Assembly: GCA_963762615.1 (NCBI GenBank)
Contig: CAVXLG010000012.1
Coordinates: 310,001 to 374,000 of the forward strand
Length of the DNA stretch: 64,000 bases
DNA from: PALSA-505 sp963762615
Lineage (GTDB): Bacteria; Actinomycetota; Actinomycetes; Streptosporangiales; Streptosporangiaceae
Reading direction: 5' to 3'
Made by a program: the position numbers and the translations under genes. Under the pieces are notes generated by a model. That model saw nothing but the letters and a program-made list of their open reading frames with translations. It did not search any database and was not told the DNA's origin. Below, piece after piece: positions 44,596-53,318 of the stretch (position 1 is its first letter; the number at the start of each line of letters is the position of its first letter).

Positions 44596-46353
44596 GTGCG
44601 CACGCCCCAGCTCGCCACGCGTTGTCTCAGGATTCTCGCCGTCCCGCTGCTGCTGGCGCGGCTGATTGCCAGGGTATGGGGCTGGCGCGGCCGGTCGCGG
44701 GCGCTGATAGTGGCGGCGGTGAGCATGCTCCTAGCCCTCGGCCTGTCCGCCGCGCCGGTCGCCGCGGTGACCACAAGCATCACCTTGAAGCCGGGCTTTG
44801 GCCCGCCGACCAGCAAGGTGAGCGTGTCCGGCAGCGGGTTCGGCGCCAGCGAGCCGGTGGCGGTGGACTTCGGCGCCACCCCGGTGGCCATCGCCACCAC
44901 CTCGTCGACTGGCACGTTCACTGCCACATTCCCGGTGTCCAAGTCGACCTTGCCCGGCAGTCATCCCGTCACGGCCACCGGTGACACCAGCGGCCGGTCA
45001 GCCACAAGCAGCTTCCTGCTCCGGGCCGACTGGGCCAAGTACCGCTTCGGCCCTGCCAACACTGGCTACAACCCGTACGAGAACGTGATCGGGCCGTCCA
45101 ATGTCGCCGGGCTCAAGACCGCATGGACCGGGGTCACCGGGACGGTCCAGGGCGACGTCGTCACGTCGTCCCCTGCGGTGGCCAACGGGGTCGCCTACAT
45201 CGGGTCAGCGGACAGCCAGGCGGCCAGCAAGCTATACGCCTTCAGCGCGGCCGGCACCACCGGATGCTCTGGGACGCGCAAGACCTGCAAGCCGCTGTGG
45301 ACCGGGACCATTCAGCCCTTCGGCAACTACATCGTCTCGTCCCCTGCGGTGGCCAACGGAGTCGTCTACGTCGGGTCGGAGGACGGCGTCTTGTACGCCT
45401 TCAGCGCGGCCGGCACCACCGGCTGCTCCGGGACGCCCAGGACCTGCAAACCGTTGTGGACCGCAACCACTCGCGGAGCCATCGAATCGTCGCCGGCGGT
45501 GGTCAACGGGGTGGTCTACGTCGGGTCCGACGACACGAAGCTGTACGCGTTCAGCGCGGCCGGCACCACCGGCTGCTCCGGGACGCGCAAAAGGTGCAAG
45601 CCGCTGTGGACCGGGACTACCGGGGCCACCGGCGGGCCTATCGGTTACTCATCGCCCGCGGTGGCCAATGGGATGGTCTACGTCGGGGCAGGCGCCTCGG
45701 GCGGCGGCAAGCTGTACGCCTTCAGCGCGGCCGGCACCACCAACTGCTCCGGGACGCCCAAGACCTGCAAACCGCTGTGGACCGGGGTTACTGACGACGC
45801 GTCCTTCTGGACGTCGCCCGCGGTGGCCAACGGGGTGGTCTACATCGGGTCGGAACTCCACACCCTCTATGCCTTCAGCGCGGCCGGCACCACCAACTGC
45901 TCGGGGACCCGGACGAAGACCTGCAAGCCGTTGTGGCACGGGGGCGGGCGCGGCGCATTCACGTCGCCCGCGGTCGCCAACGGGGTGGTCTACATCGCGT
46001 CGGAACTCAACGTCCTCGATGCCTTCAGCACGGCCGGCACCAGCAACTGCTCTGGAACCGGGACCAAGACCTGCAAGCCGATGTGGATCGGGACTATGCC
46101 GCGTCTCAACCCGGGCTACCCACTCCGGTCGTCGCCCGCCGTGGCCAACGGGGTGGTCTACGTCGGGGCAGACAATTACCACCTGTACGCATTCAGCGCG
46201 GCCGGCACCGTCAACTGCTCCGGGACACCCAAGATCTGCAAGCCGCTATGGGGCGGGGCCACCAAGGGCGTCCTCTTCTCGGCGCCCGCGGTGGCCAACG
46301 GGGTGGTCTACACCGGGTCGAACGACGGCCATTTGTACGCCTTCAGCCTGTAG
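44596..46353 (+). CDS. Secreted PQQ-like beta-propeller protein with IPT/TIG-like domain
   Basis: A 585-residue protein. It begins with the same leader as the repeat proteins (RTPQLATRCLRILAVPLLLA), then a second hydrophobic segment, an Ig-like IPT/TIG domain (LKPGFGPPTSKVSVSGSGFG) and about eight PQQ-type blades (SSPAVANGVVYVGSEDGVLYAFSAAGTTGCSG). Each blade has two Cys (CSGT..KTCKPLW), suggesting one disulfide per blade. It starts 34 bp after paralogue 3 with the same spacer as between paralogues 1 and 2. The catalytic residues of PQQ dehydrogenases are not seen. Confidence 0.88.
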   Translation: MRTPQLATRCLRILAVPLLLARLIARVWGWRGRSRALIVAAVSMLLALGLSAAPVAAVTTSITLKPGFGPPTSKVSVSGSGFGASEPVAVDFGATPVAIATTSSTGTFTATFPVSKSTLPGSHPVTATGDTSGRSATSSFLLRADWAKYRFGPANTGYNPYENVIGPSNVAGLKTAWTGVTGTVQGDVVTSSPAVANGVAYIGSADSQAASKLYAFSAAGTTGCSGTRKTCKPLWTGTIQPFGNYIVSSPAVANGVVYVGSEDGVLYAFSAAGTTGCSGTPRTCKPLWTATTRGAIESSPAVVNGVVYVGSDDTKLYAFSAAGTTGCSGTRKRCKPLWTGTTGATGGPIGYSSPAVANGMVYVGAGASGGGKLYAFSAAGTTNCSGTPKTCKPLWTGVTDDASFWTSPAVANGVVYIGSELHTLYAFSAAGTTNCSGTRTKTCKPLWHGGGRGAFTSPAVANGVVYIASELNVLDAFSTAGTSNCSGTGTKTCKPMWIGTMPRLNPGYPLRSSPAVANGVVYVGADNYHLYAFSAAGTVNCSGTPKICKPLWGGATKGVLFSAPAVANGVVYTGSNDGHLYAFSL

Positions 46354-46385
46354 CCCCGGCCCGGCAGCCGCTGGCCGTAACAGGT

Positions 46386-46404
46386 CTCGCTGACGGTAAG
46401 CGAG
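46386..46404. terminator. Short hairpin after the propeller gene
   Basis: CTCGCT and AGCGAG pair around a 7-nt loop 33 bp past the stop. Weak but well placed. Confidence 0.4.
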
Positions 46405-46619
46405 CAGCGAACGGCTCGCCCGATCCGGATGCTGGGCCAGCCCGATCAAGATCGGCTATGAAATCCTGAGTCGGCGGGAAAGAATCCTCACCGGCCACCG
46501 GGCCGCGCGTGAAGCACGGCAAGCGAGAGGATAGCGTTCAGGTGGCGGCGGGCGCAGGGCTGCCCTGAGGAGGACGCCGCCCTTGGCCCCGTGCGGCTTT
46601 GACGCCCGGCCGCCGCGTG

Positions 46620-47544
46620 TCACCTGCCCAGGGCGGTCGCGCCGATCGGGCCCGCGGCCGGGCTGACGACCGCTCCGCCGGGCGGGATCCGGCCGAGGGT
46701 GACCGCCCCCCGGCCGTCCTGGATGGTCACCCCGCGGCCCTGCCGGGCCACCGCAGCCATCTCGCGGCCCTGCTGCGCCCGGACCCGCTGCTCGACCAGC
46801 CGGGGGCGCCAGTCGTTCTCGTCACACTTCTCCGTGACGAGGAACCGGAACGCGGTGAGCTCGGGCTGGGCCATCGACGCGGGATCCAGGTTCCAGGGCC
46901 AGGACCGCGCCCAGGTGGTCACCAGCTGCGACGCGTCCAGGTTCGCGACCGACGGCTCGGCGGCGGCGGCCTTCGCGGCGGCCAAGGCCTCCTGTGCGCT
47001 GCGGTGCTGCTCCCGTGCCTTATCCATGCCCGCCCTGGCAGCCTGGCGTGCCCGCTGCGCCTCGGCCAGCTTGCCCGCTTCGTGCTCGGCCACCTTCGCC
47101 GCGCTGGTCACCCGCGTCTGCCTCGATGAGCACGTCCGCGCTGGCGCCCCGGGCGCGCGCCTGCCCGGACTGGTCGGCAGCCCGCTCGTACGCCTGCCGC
47201 GCCCCGGTAGCCATCCCCGCGGCGGTCCGCTCCGGTTCCGCGGTCGCGGCGTACGCCTCCTCCGCGGCCCGCAGCGCATCCGCCGCCTGCTCCAGGACTC
47301 CCCCCGCCTCCTCGGCAGCCTCGATAGCCAAGGCCTCTGCGTCGCACTCCGCAGCCTCCTGGTGCAGCAGGCCCGGCAGGGGGGCCAGCTCGCCAGCGGC
47401 CCGGCGGGCCTTCGCGGCACGCAGTTTCAGCGCCAGCGGGCCGTCAGTGTCACCCGCGGCATCGCGAAGGCGGTTCAGGATTGCCTCAAGGTCGCCGATC
47501 ACCTAGTCCAGCAGGCCCGGGGCTTCCGTCACGTCCGTTGTCAC
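46620..47544 (-). pseudogene. Coiled-coil protein with in-frame amber codon and frameshift
   Basis: The natural start appears to be GTG 47544, overlapping the upstream stop (GTGA) with GAGGAGG before it. After MTTDVTEAPGLLD an in-frame TAG (47505-47503) occurs, then VIGDLEAILNRLRDAAGDTDG continues. An extra base near 47121-47122 shifts the frame from SADVLIEA to TRVTSAAKVAEHEAGKLAEA. Corrected, it is a ~307-residue Ala/Glu/Arg coiled coil ending with a Gly-rich tail (GAVTLGRIPPGGAV). It resembles phage or element structural/scaffold proteins, without a firm match. Confidence 0.65.
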
Positions 47545-47762
47545 TGGTCCTCCTCAGCCGGGACGGCTGCGGCCACGGCGGCGCGGGCCATTGCCTCGCC
47601 CTCGGCCTCGCGGGCCGCGACTTCCTGGTCGCGCAGCGCGGTCGCCTTCGCCCACTCGCGGCCTGCTGACTGCAGGAGCCGGTCGGCCTGCCGCTCGTAC
47701 ATCGCCGCGAGATAGGCATGCTTTCGGGACTTGCGCGCCAGGGTGTCTGCCGTGTCGTTCAC
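47541..47762 (-). CDS. Small helical element protein
   Basis: A 73-residue protein (MNDTADTLARKSRKHAYLAA...EWAKATALRDQEVAAREAEG) predicted helical and charged. GTG start shares a base with the upstream TAG; its stop overlaps the next gene's GTG. Not recognised; position in a tightly overlapping five-gene block suggests an integrative element or phage module. Confidence 0.65.
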   Translation of the reverse strand: MNDTADTLARKSRKHAYLAAMYERQADRLLQSAGREWAKATALRDQEVAAREAEGEAMARAAVAAAVPAEEDQ

Positions 47763-48424
47763 TACTCACCCGGCGCTCTCTGGGTCGCGCCTGCAGCCCG
47801 GGGCTGCGGCACGTTGCTGGCGCCGAGGTGCGGAGGAGGGCTCCACGCGGCAACCGCGGGCTGCGATGCGCACGCCGTCGTATTGGCGACGTGCTCGCCT
47901 CGGGCCTGCCGCGCGTTGGCGCTGGAGGCGGTCGCCGCCGCGGCGTACATCTCATGACCAGAGCCGGTCACCGGGGCAACAGGGCTGTTATCGCCCAGGT
48001 TGCCCGGCGACGGCGCCTCCTGGCCTGCCGTCAGCGGGCCGCGATCGAACTGCTGCGCCTCGACGACCTTCTGCACGTCCCCGTCATCCGCGGCCACGCC
48101 ATCGCCGTCATCCGGCACCGGGGACCGCGCGCCCGTAGCAGGGTCAGGCGGGGGGACCGGCGTTGCGGTACGCCGGTTAGCGGGCGAGTCAGCCGCGTGC
48201 CCCGGCGTCAGGTAGCCGCGCTGGTAGTCGGCAGGGTTCACCGGGTGCATGGCCGGGAGCGCCTGCTCGCCGTCCAGCCGGTCCTTGCGGGCGATCAGCG
48301 ATGCCGCCACGCCAGGACTGACGATCGAGCCGCTGGCGCTCCGCAGGCTGCCGTCCGGGCTTTCCGCTACACCCGCGGCGGCGAGGGCCGCGCGGTCGGC
48401 GTCATTCAGGCTCAGGCCGCTCAC
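47762..48424 (-). CDS. Hypothetical element protein
   Basis: A 220-residue protein. The N-terminal third is ordered (SLNDADRAALAAAGVAESPDG, PGVAASLIARKDRLDGEQALPAMHPVNPADYQRGYLTPGH); the rest is low-complexity Pro/Ala/Gly. GTG start overlaps the upstream stop by 4 bp. Not recognised; likely a structural or regulatory protein of the same module. Confidence 0.65.
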   Translation of the reverse strand: MSGLSLNDADRAALAAAGVAESPDGSLRSASGSIVSPGVAASLIARKDRLDGEQALPAMHPVNPADYQRGYLTPGHAADSPANRRTATPVPPPDPATGARSPVPDDGDGVAADDGDVQKVVEAQQFDRGPLTAGQEAPSPGNLGDNSPVAPVTGSGHEMYAAAATASSANARQARGEHVANTTACASQPAVAAWSPPPHLGASNVPQPRAAGATQRAPGE

Positions 48425-48894
48425 CGTGACCCCCTCTGGCCGTTGCGGCGCTCGCGCGCCTCCCGGGCCTTCTCGTCCAGCAGGTCCTGCGCCCGGCGGC
48501 CTTCTGGCGTGCTCGGCGCGGACTTCGCGAGGTCGTCGAGATAGACGAGGAGCTGCGGGTCATCCCCCGGACCGCCGCGCTCGTCGAGCAGATCCGATGC
48601 CGCCCGGTCCCTGCCTGCCTTCATTGCGAGATAGGAGTCGAACCGCTCATCCGGCGACGGTCGCCGCTGCCTGCGCAACTCCCTGCCGACGTCCTTCGCG
48701 AGCAGCCGGGGATTCACGCCCGTCGTGTACCCGTCATAACGGCCCTTCGCCGCCCTCGCGGCCCCCGGGGACGCCGCCAGGGCCAGCTGAGCCCGGTCGG
48801 GCGACTCCAGCCAGCCGGTCAGCGTCGCCCCGCCGATCGCGGCGAACCTCTTGTCCTCGGCCTTGAGAATCCGGTCGGCCTTCCTCGGCTTCAC
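48421..48894 (-). CDS. Basic helical element protein
   Basis: A 157-residue protein rich in Arg, Lys and Asp: KPRKADRILKAEDKRFAAIGGATLTGWLESPD, RYDGYTTGVNPRLLAKDVGRELRRQRRPSPDERFD, ending in RREARE-like basic helices. Could bind nucleic acid. ATG overlaps the HTH gene stop by 4 bp (ATGA). Not recognised. Confidence 0.65.
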   Translation of the reverse strand: MKPRKADRILKAEDKRFAAIGGATLTGWLESPDRAQLALAASPGAARAAKGRYDGYTTGVNPRLLAKDVGRELRRQRRPSPDERFDSYLAMKAGRDRAASDLLDERGGPGDDPQLLVYLDDLAKSAPSTPEGRRAQDLLDEKAREARERRNGQRGSR

Positions 48895-49097
48895 GCAGCT
48901 TTCCTCTCCGGCGCGCAGCCGCGCTGCAGCAGCGCCTCAATGCTCGACGCCCACACCCGCAGCCCGCGGGGGGACACCCAGATCGCGGCCAGCTCGCCCC
49001 GCCGGATCAGCCGCCGCACCGTTGACGGCGACGAGTGAGCGATCACGGCGGTCTCCTGCACCGTGAACAGCCGGTCACCGGCCTCCGGTCCGTCCAC
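48891..49097 (-). CDS. Excisionase-like helix-turn-helix protein
   Basis: A 68-residue MerR/HTH_17-type DNA-binding protein: DRLFTVQETAVIAHSSPSTVRRLIRRGELAAIWVSPRGLRVWASSIEALLQ. The pattern (HTH, then G-x-I/AxWxxSxRGxRV) is typical of excisionase-family proteins of actinomycete integrative elements and phages. GTG 49097 with AGGAGG 7 nt upstream; the open frame extends further but is not HTH-like. First gene of the minus-strand block. No integrase accompanies it. Confidence 0.85.
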   Translation of the reverse strand: MDGPEAGDRLFTVQETAVIAHSSPSTVRRLIRRGELAAIWVSPRGLRVWASSIEALLQRGCAPERKAA

Positions 49098-49744
49098 CCG
49101 CGCACCTCCTGGCACTCTGGGTTCCCGAGTGCCAAGACTAGGGGAACAGGCAGTCGAAAACCCGCCCGGCGCGAGCATGTGAGCAAATCTGGCGCGTATG
49201 ACGCCTATGCGACGTAACCAGGCGCCACACGGTCGGCAGATCGCCTTCCGCAGGCTGGATCCTCCCCGCGACGCCGCCAACGCCCGCCCAGCCAGATGCG
49301 CCGGCGAACGTGCCGGAACCGCTGTCGGCGGCCATCAGGACCTGCCCGCTGGCGGCCATCATGAAGGCACGGTGGCCCTCACAGAAAGTGAGCGAACTCG
49401 TCGCTCATGGCGCTGCTGGTCCGCTGCCGAGCGAGTATGGCGTCACAGGCCGGGCACTCCACGCCATAGCACCAGGGCGACAGACTAACCGGATCTGGGC
49501 GACAAGGCATCTGACCGCAACCGACGCTGGCGGGCGCGCAGATCGCAGGCGGTGCTGCGTGCCTGGGCGGGCGTGGTGCTGGTAACCGCTCCTGGTCCCG
49601 CTGATCGCTGCCGGTCAGCCGCGCCCGCGGCGGATCGCATCCGCCACGACCGGGCGATGCGGGCCGTGGGTCTTGCGGACGATGGCGGGTCTGAGGAGCA
49701 TGTCAGTGACCATTGCTCCGCTATCAGCGTGGATGGAGGACAGC
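49098..49744. other. About 650 bp without a supportable gene
   Basis: Lies between the divergently transcribed HTH gene and the S53 peptidase. No recognisable coding or repeat structure. Confidence 0.4.
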
Positions 49745-51253
49745 GTGTTTCACCAGCGCATGCGTCAGACGGCTCGCCGGGTTGCGACGCTCGCCTTCGC
49801 GGGCGCGGCGGCGCTCGGGTTGGGGCCTGCGGGCGCGGGTACGGTTGCCGCCGGCCATCTGCCCCTGCCGACGCCGACCGTCGCCGATTATCAGTTCCTC
49901 AGCGGCAGCGTGACACCGCCCAGCCAGGCGGACTGCGCCTCGGCGGTGCCCGTCGCCCGGCGCTGCTTCTCCCCGACGGCCATGCAGAACTCGTACAACC
50001 TGCCCCCGCTGTACGCGGCGGGGAGCAATGGGCAGGGTGTGACCATCGCCATCATCGACTCGTTCGGCAACCCGAACATGGCGTCGGACCTGGCCAACTT
50101 CAACACCCAGATGGGCCTGCAGCACATGTGCGGTGAGCCGGGCCTGACGTGCACCGCGGGGATGCCGACGTTCACGCACGTGTACTGGAACGGCAAGACC
50201 CAGGTCAAGGCGCCGCCGCCGAAGAGCAAGGGCACCGGCCTGCAGACCCGCAACATCTGGGCCCTGGAAACCAGCCTCGACGTGGAGTGGGCGCACAGCA
50301 TCGCCCCGCAGGCCAACATCCTGCTCATGACGACCAATCCCGCGGAGACGCTGGGAGTGCAGGGCTTCCCGGCGATGATGAACGCCGAGCAGTACATCGT
50401 GGACCATCACGAGGCGACGGTCATCTCGCAGAGCTTCGCCTCGGCCGAAGAAGCCTTCTCGAACACCCAGGCGCTGATGAACCTGCGGCACGCGTTCATC
50501 TCCGCCGCCGCGAACGGCGTCACGGTGCTGGCCAGCTCCGGTGACTCCGGCACGGCGAACGTCTTGAAGACGCCGGTCAAGAAGCCCAAGACGATCCCGT
50601 TCCCGTCGGTCGAATGGCCGGCGTCCGACCCGCTGGTGACCGGGGTGGGCGGCACCTACCTGTGCACCAACCCCAACACCGGCATCGGCGTTGACACCAC
50701 CGACCCGCCGGCGGAATGCCAGTCCCCGGTCAATCCCGGCGTGCGCGAGACCGGCTGGGTCAACTCCGGCGGCGGCTTCAGCCACGTGTTCGCCAAGCCC
50801 TCCTACCAGGACACGCTGCCGGCCGGCTCGACCGCGATCGGTACCATGCGCGGCGTGCCCGACGTGGCCTACCAGGCGAGTTCCCACACCGGCGTGCTGG
50901 TCTACGACACCGCGCCCGGAGATGCGGAAGGCGGCGTGGTCTGCCCCAGCGGCAACCCGTGCAGCGCCGGCTGGTACGTGGTCGGCGGGACGTCCTCGTC
51001 GTCCCCGCAGTGGGCCGGGCTGGTCGCGATCGCCGACCAGATCGCCGGGCACGGCCTGGGCCAGATCAACCCGACGCTGTACTCGCTGGCGAACAGCACG
51101 GATTACGGCTCGGATTTCTTCGATGTGACCCTTGGCAGCAACCAGACCGACCCCACCATCCCCGGCTACGATGCGTCGGCCGGCTGGGACCCGGTCACCG
51201 GCCTCGGCACGCCGAACGCCGCCAACCTGGTGCCCGCTCTCGCCGGTCACTAA
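49745..51253 (+). CDS. Secreted S53 family (sedolisin) peptidase
   Basis: A 502-residue extracellular acid-type serine-carboxyl peptidase. Signal peptide (RRVATLAFAGAAALGLGPAGAG); short pro-region; catalytic Glu/Asp in ALETSLDVEWAHSIAP; oxyanion Asp region ASSGDSGTANV; catalytic Ser in GGTSSSSPQWAG; C-terminal Ca2+ site region GYDASAGWDPVTGLGTPN. The usual large pro-domain is much reduced here. GTG 49745 is chosen for GGAGG at 49736-49740; earlier in-frame starts exist. Likely degrades proteins outside the cell. Confidence 0.95.
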   Translation: MFHQRMRQTARRVATLAFAGAAALGLGPAGAGTVAAGHLPLPTPTVADYQFLSGSVTPPSQADCASAVPVARRCFSPTAMQNSYNLPPLYAAGSNGQGVTIAIIDSFGNPNMASDLANFNTQMGLQHMCGEPGLTCTAGMPTFTHVYWNGKTQVKAPPPKSKGTGLQTRNIWALETSLDVEWAHSIAPQANILLMTTNPAETLGVQGFPAMMNAEQYIVDHHEATVISQSFASAEEAFSNTQALMNLRHAFISAAANGVTVLASSGDSGTANVLKTPVKKPKTIPFPSVEWPASDPLVTGVGGTYLCTNPNTGIGVDTTDPPAECQSPVNPGVRETGWVNSGGGFSHVFAKPSYQDTLPAGSTAIGTMRGVPDVAYQASSHTGVLVYDTAPGDAEGGVVCPSGNPCSAGWYVVGGTSSSSPQWAGLVAIADQIAGHGLGQINPTLYSLANSTDYGSDFFDVTLGSNQTDPTIPGYDASAGWDPVTGLGTPNAANLVPALAGH

Positions 51254-51300
51254 GTGCCTATCGTGGGGGATCCCCGCGAGGGATCCCCCACGATAGGCAC
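51254..51300 (+). terminator. Perfect 21-bp terminator hairpin
   Basis: 51254-51274 and 51280-51300 are exact reverse complements with a 5-nt loop (CGCGA), beginning at the base after the S53 peptidase stop codon. A second, imperfect palindrome follows at about 51343-51366. Confidence 0.9.
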
Positions 51301-51486
51301 GGTCAGGCAAGGCGGTCGAATAGGCCAGGCAGACAAAGGGCGGGCGGGCGATCGCGCGATCACCCGCGGCCCTTCTAGGTGCGGCCGAGGTACGCCCGAA
51401 GCCGCCACGAGCTGATCCTGGGTCAGGACTCGTCTCGCCGGGACGGGCCGGCCCCGCTGATGGCCCGGGCGACCGCTAACCCTGTA

Positions 51487-52830
51487 TCACGGTGTTACGG
51501 TCAGGGTGGCGGTACCCGAGGACTTGGCATAGCCGCCACCACCGGAGTAGGTCCCGGTCACGGTGTCGGTCCCCGCCGGGGCGTTGGTCGCTCCGCAGCC
51601 GGCGGCGCCGCCGGACAGGACGGCCGTGCACAGTTTCGTGGAGCCGGTGGTGAAGGAGATGGTCCCGGCCGGCGTGCCAGTGCCCGACTTCGGGGTCACC
51701 GCGGCCACGTAGACAACCCTGGTGCCGGCCGTGACCTTGGCCGGGATCAGGGTCACTGACGTTGTGGTGGGCGTTGCGGTCTTCGTCGAACCCACCTCCA
51801 CCGCCCCGATGGTGCAGCGGGTCTCCCCTTGCCCGGGCCGGGCAACGCCACGCTGATCGGTGCCCGGGCAGACCGCAACCCCCCGCAAGGTGGGGGCAGG
51901 GTTGGGGATCACATCGGCGGCCGGGCTCGTGGCACCGGGCAGCAGGGTCTTCGTCGGGCCGCCGTTATTGGCGAGGTGTCCGAGGAGCGGGTTCTTGTTC
52001 ACGCGGTCGGTCGCGGCAGTGAAGCCGCAGGCGGTGCCGGTCTTGTCGTTGGTCAGGTTGTAGCCGGCGCTGTCGAGGCTTGCGGGTTCGGCCGCGCCGC
52101 AGTTGCCCCCGGTATTGCCGGCCACGATCGTGGCCCCCAGGTGGATGACGGCGCTCACGCCGCTAGCGATTCCGCCGGCGCTGGGGGCCGTGTTTCCTGA
52201 GATGGTGCTGGCGATGACCGTCATTGTCCCGCCGTTGAGAATGCCGCCGCCGGTGCCATTCCCGCCGAGCGTGTTCTTGGCGATCGTGCTGTCGATGATG
52301 GTCATGGTGCTGCCGTTGTAGATTCCGCCGAGATCGCTGTTGCCTGACACGGTGCTATCGGTGAGCGTGAGGGTATCGCCGGGGCCGAAACCGGGATGGG
52401 AAATGCCCTGACCCCCGTTCTCGATGGTCAGGTCGTGAAGCGTTACGCCGGTAACCCCGGTGCCGACGCTGACGACGGTTCCGCTCCCCGCCCCGTCGAG
52501 GACCGCGGGCGAGCGGGCCGGGCCGCCGGGCCAGGTGGTGATGGTGACCGGGGACGTGATGTTCAGGTGGTCGTCGATCGTGCCGGAGACCTTGATGGTG
52601 GCGCCGGAGGCGGCCTGGGTGAGGGCGTAGCTAACCGTGGCGCAGGGACTGGCCGACGGGCAGGTGCCGCTGTCGAGGCCACCCTGCGACACGTACAAGG
52701 TCTTCGGCGCGGCGGCCTGGGCGGCGGCAGGGACGAAAACACCCAAGGCCAGCACCACCCCCGCGCCCAGCGCGGTCGCCGCGTATCGTCCTGCGCGCCC
52801 GCGCATGCGGGAAACAGCTTGCATGTTCAT
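51487..52830 (-). CDS. Secreted choice-of-anchor Q beta-helix protein with Ig-like domain
   Basis: A 447-residue exported protein. Signal peptide (YAATALGAGVVLALGVFVPAAAQA); right-handed beta-helix repeats (VTLHDLTIENGG, GILNGGTMTVIASTISGNTA); the choice-of-anchor Q signature NPLLGHLANNGGPTKTLLPG...TDQRGVARPGQGETRCTIGAVE; then an Ig-like bacterial domain (TSVTLIPAKVTAGTRVVYVAAVTP) to the C-terminus. ATG 52830 is used. Probably surface-associated, binding or cleaving carbohydrate; no catalytic residue can be assigned. Confidence 0.9.
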   Translation of the reverse strand: MNMQAVSRMRGRAGRYAATALGAGVVLALGVFVPAAAQAAAPKTLYVSQGGLDSGTCPSASPCATVSYALTQAASGATIKVSGTIDDHLNITSPVTITTWPGGPARSPAVLDGAGSGTVVSVGTGVTGVTLHDLTIENGGQGISHPGFGPGDTLTLTDSTVSGNSDLGGIYNGSTMTIIDSTIAKNTLGGNGTGGGILNGGTMTVIASTISGNTAPSAGGIASGVSAVIHLGATIVAGNTGGNCGAAEPASLDSAGYNLTNDKTGTACGFTAATDRVNKNPLLGHLANNGGPTKTLLPGATSPAADVIPNPAPTLRGVAVCPGTDQRGVARPGQGETRCTIGAVEVGSTKTATPTTTSVTLIPAKVTAGTRVVYVAAVTPKSGTGTPAGTISFTTGSTKLCTAVLSGGAAGCGATNAPAGTDTVTGTYSGGGGYAKSSGTATLTVTP

Positions 52831-53318
52831 GGAACCCCCCCGTGTGGCTGCCGGCGACCGATCTGGTCCAGGGCAGCCGCCTGACACTGCCAGGGGCCCG
52901 GACTGTCCGGATAGCCCCTCACCTGCGCGGATGTGCGCTGAGCGTGTTCTTCGCATCGATCCCATGTCTGCCCCTTTGGTTCGCAGTCCCGCCCCGGTGG
53001 CGGATCACCAGACCCAGCGTGCGCCCGGCCGGAGCCTGACAGCAGGGGCCGGACGGCCCCATCAGGCACGCCAGGCGTGGGCCGGACGGCCCCATTCAGC
53101 CCGCAGGTCCTCCAGCAAGCCCATCGGCTTCGCGGGCGACGACCCCGGCCCCCTCGAGCGCATCGCAGCCAGCCTGCGTACAGCGATCGTCGGCACCGAA
53201 CGCCGCGTGGTGTGTCATCCGCAAGAGGCTGGCCAGCGTCTAATCAGTGCGCGTTCTGTTACGCGGGGCAATCGGTCTCGCGGGGGGCGCGGGCTGCCCC
53301 GCGAACCCGGAGGTCTCA
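52831..53318. other. Divergent intergenic region
   Basis: No supportable gene between the beta-helix gene and the secreted protein at 53.3 kb; contains both promoters. Confidence 0.4.
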
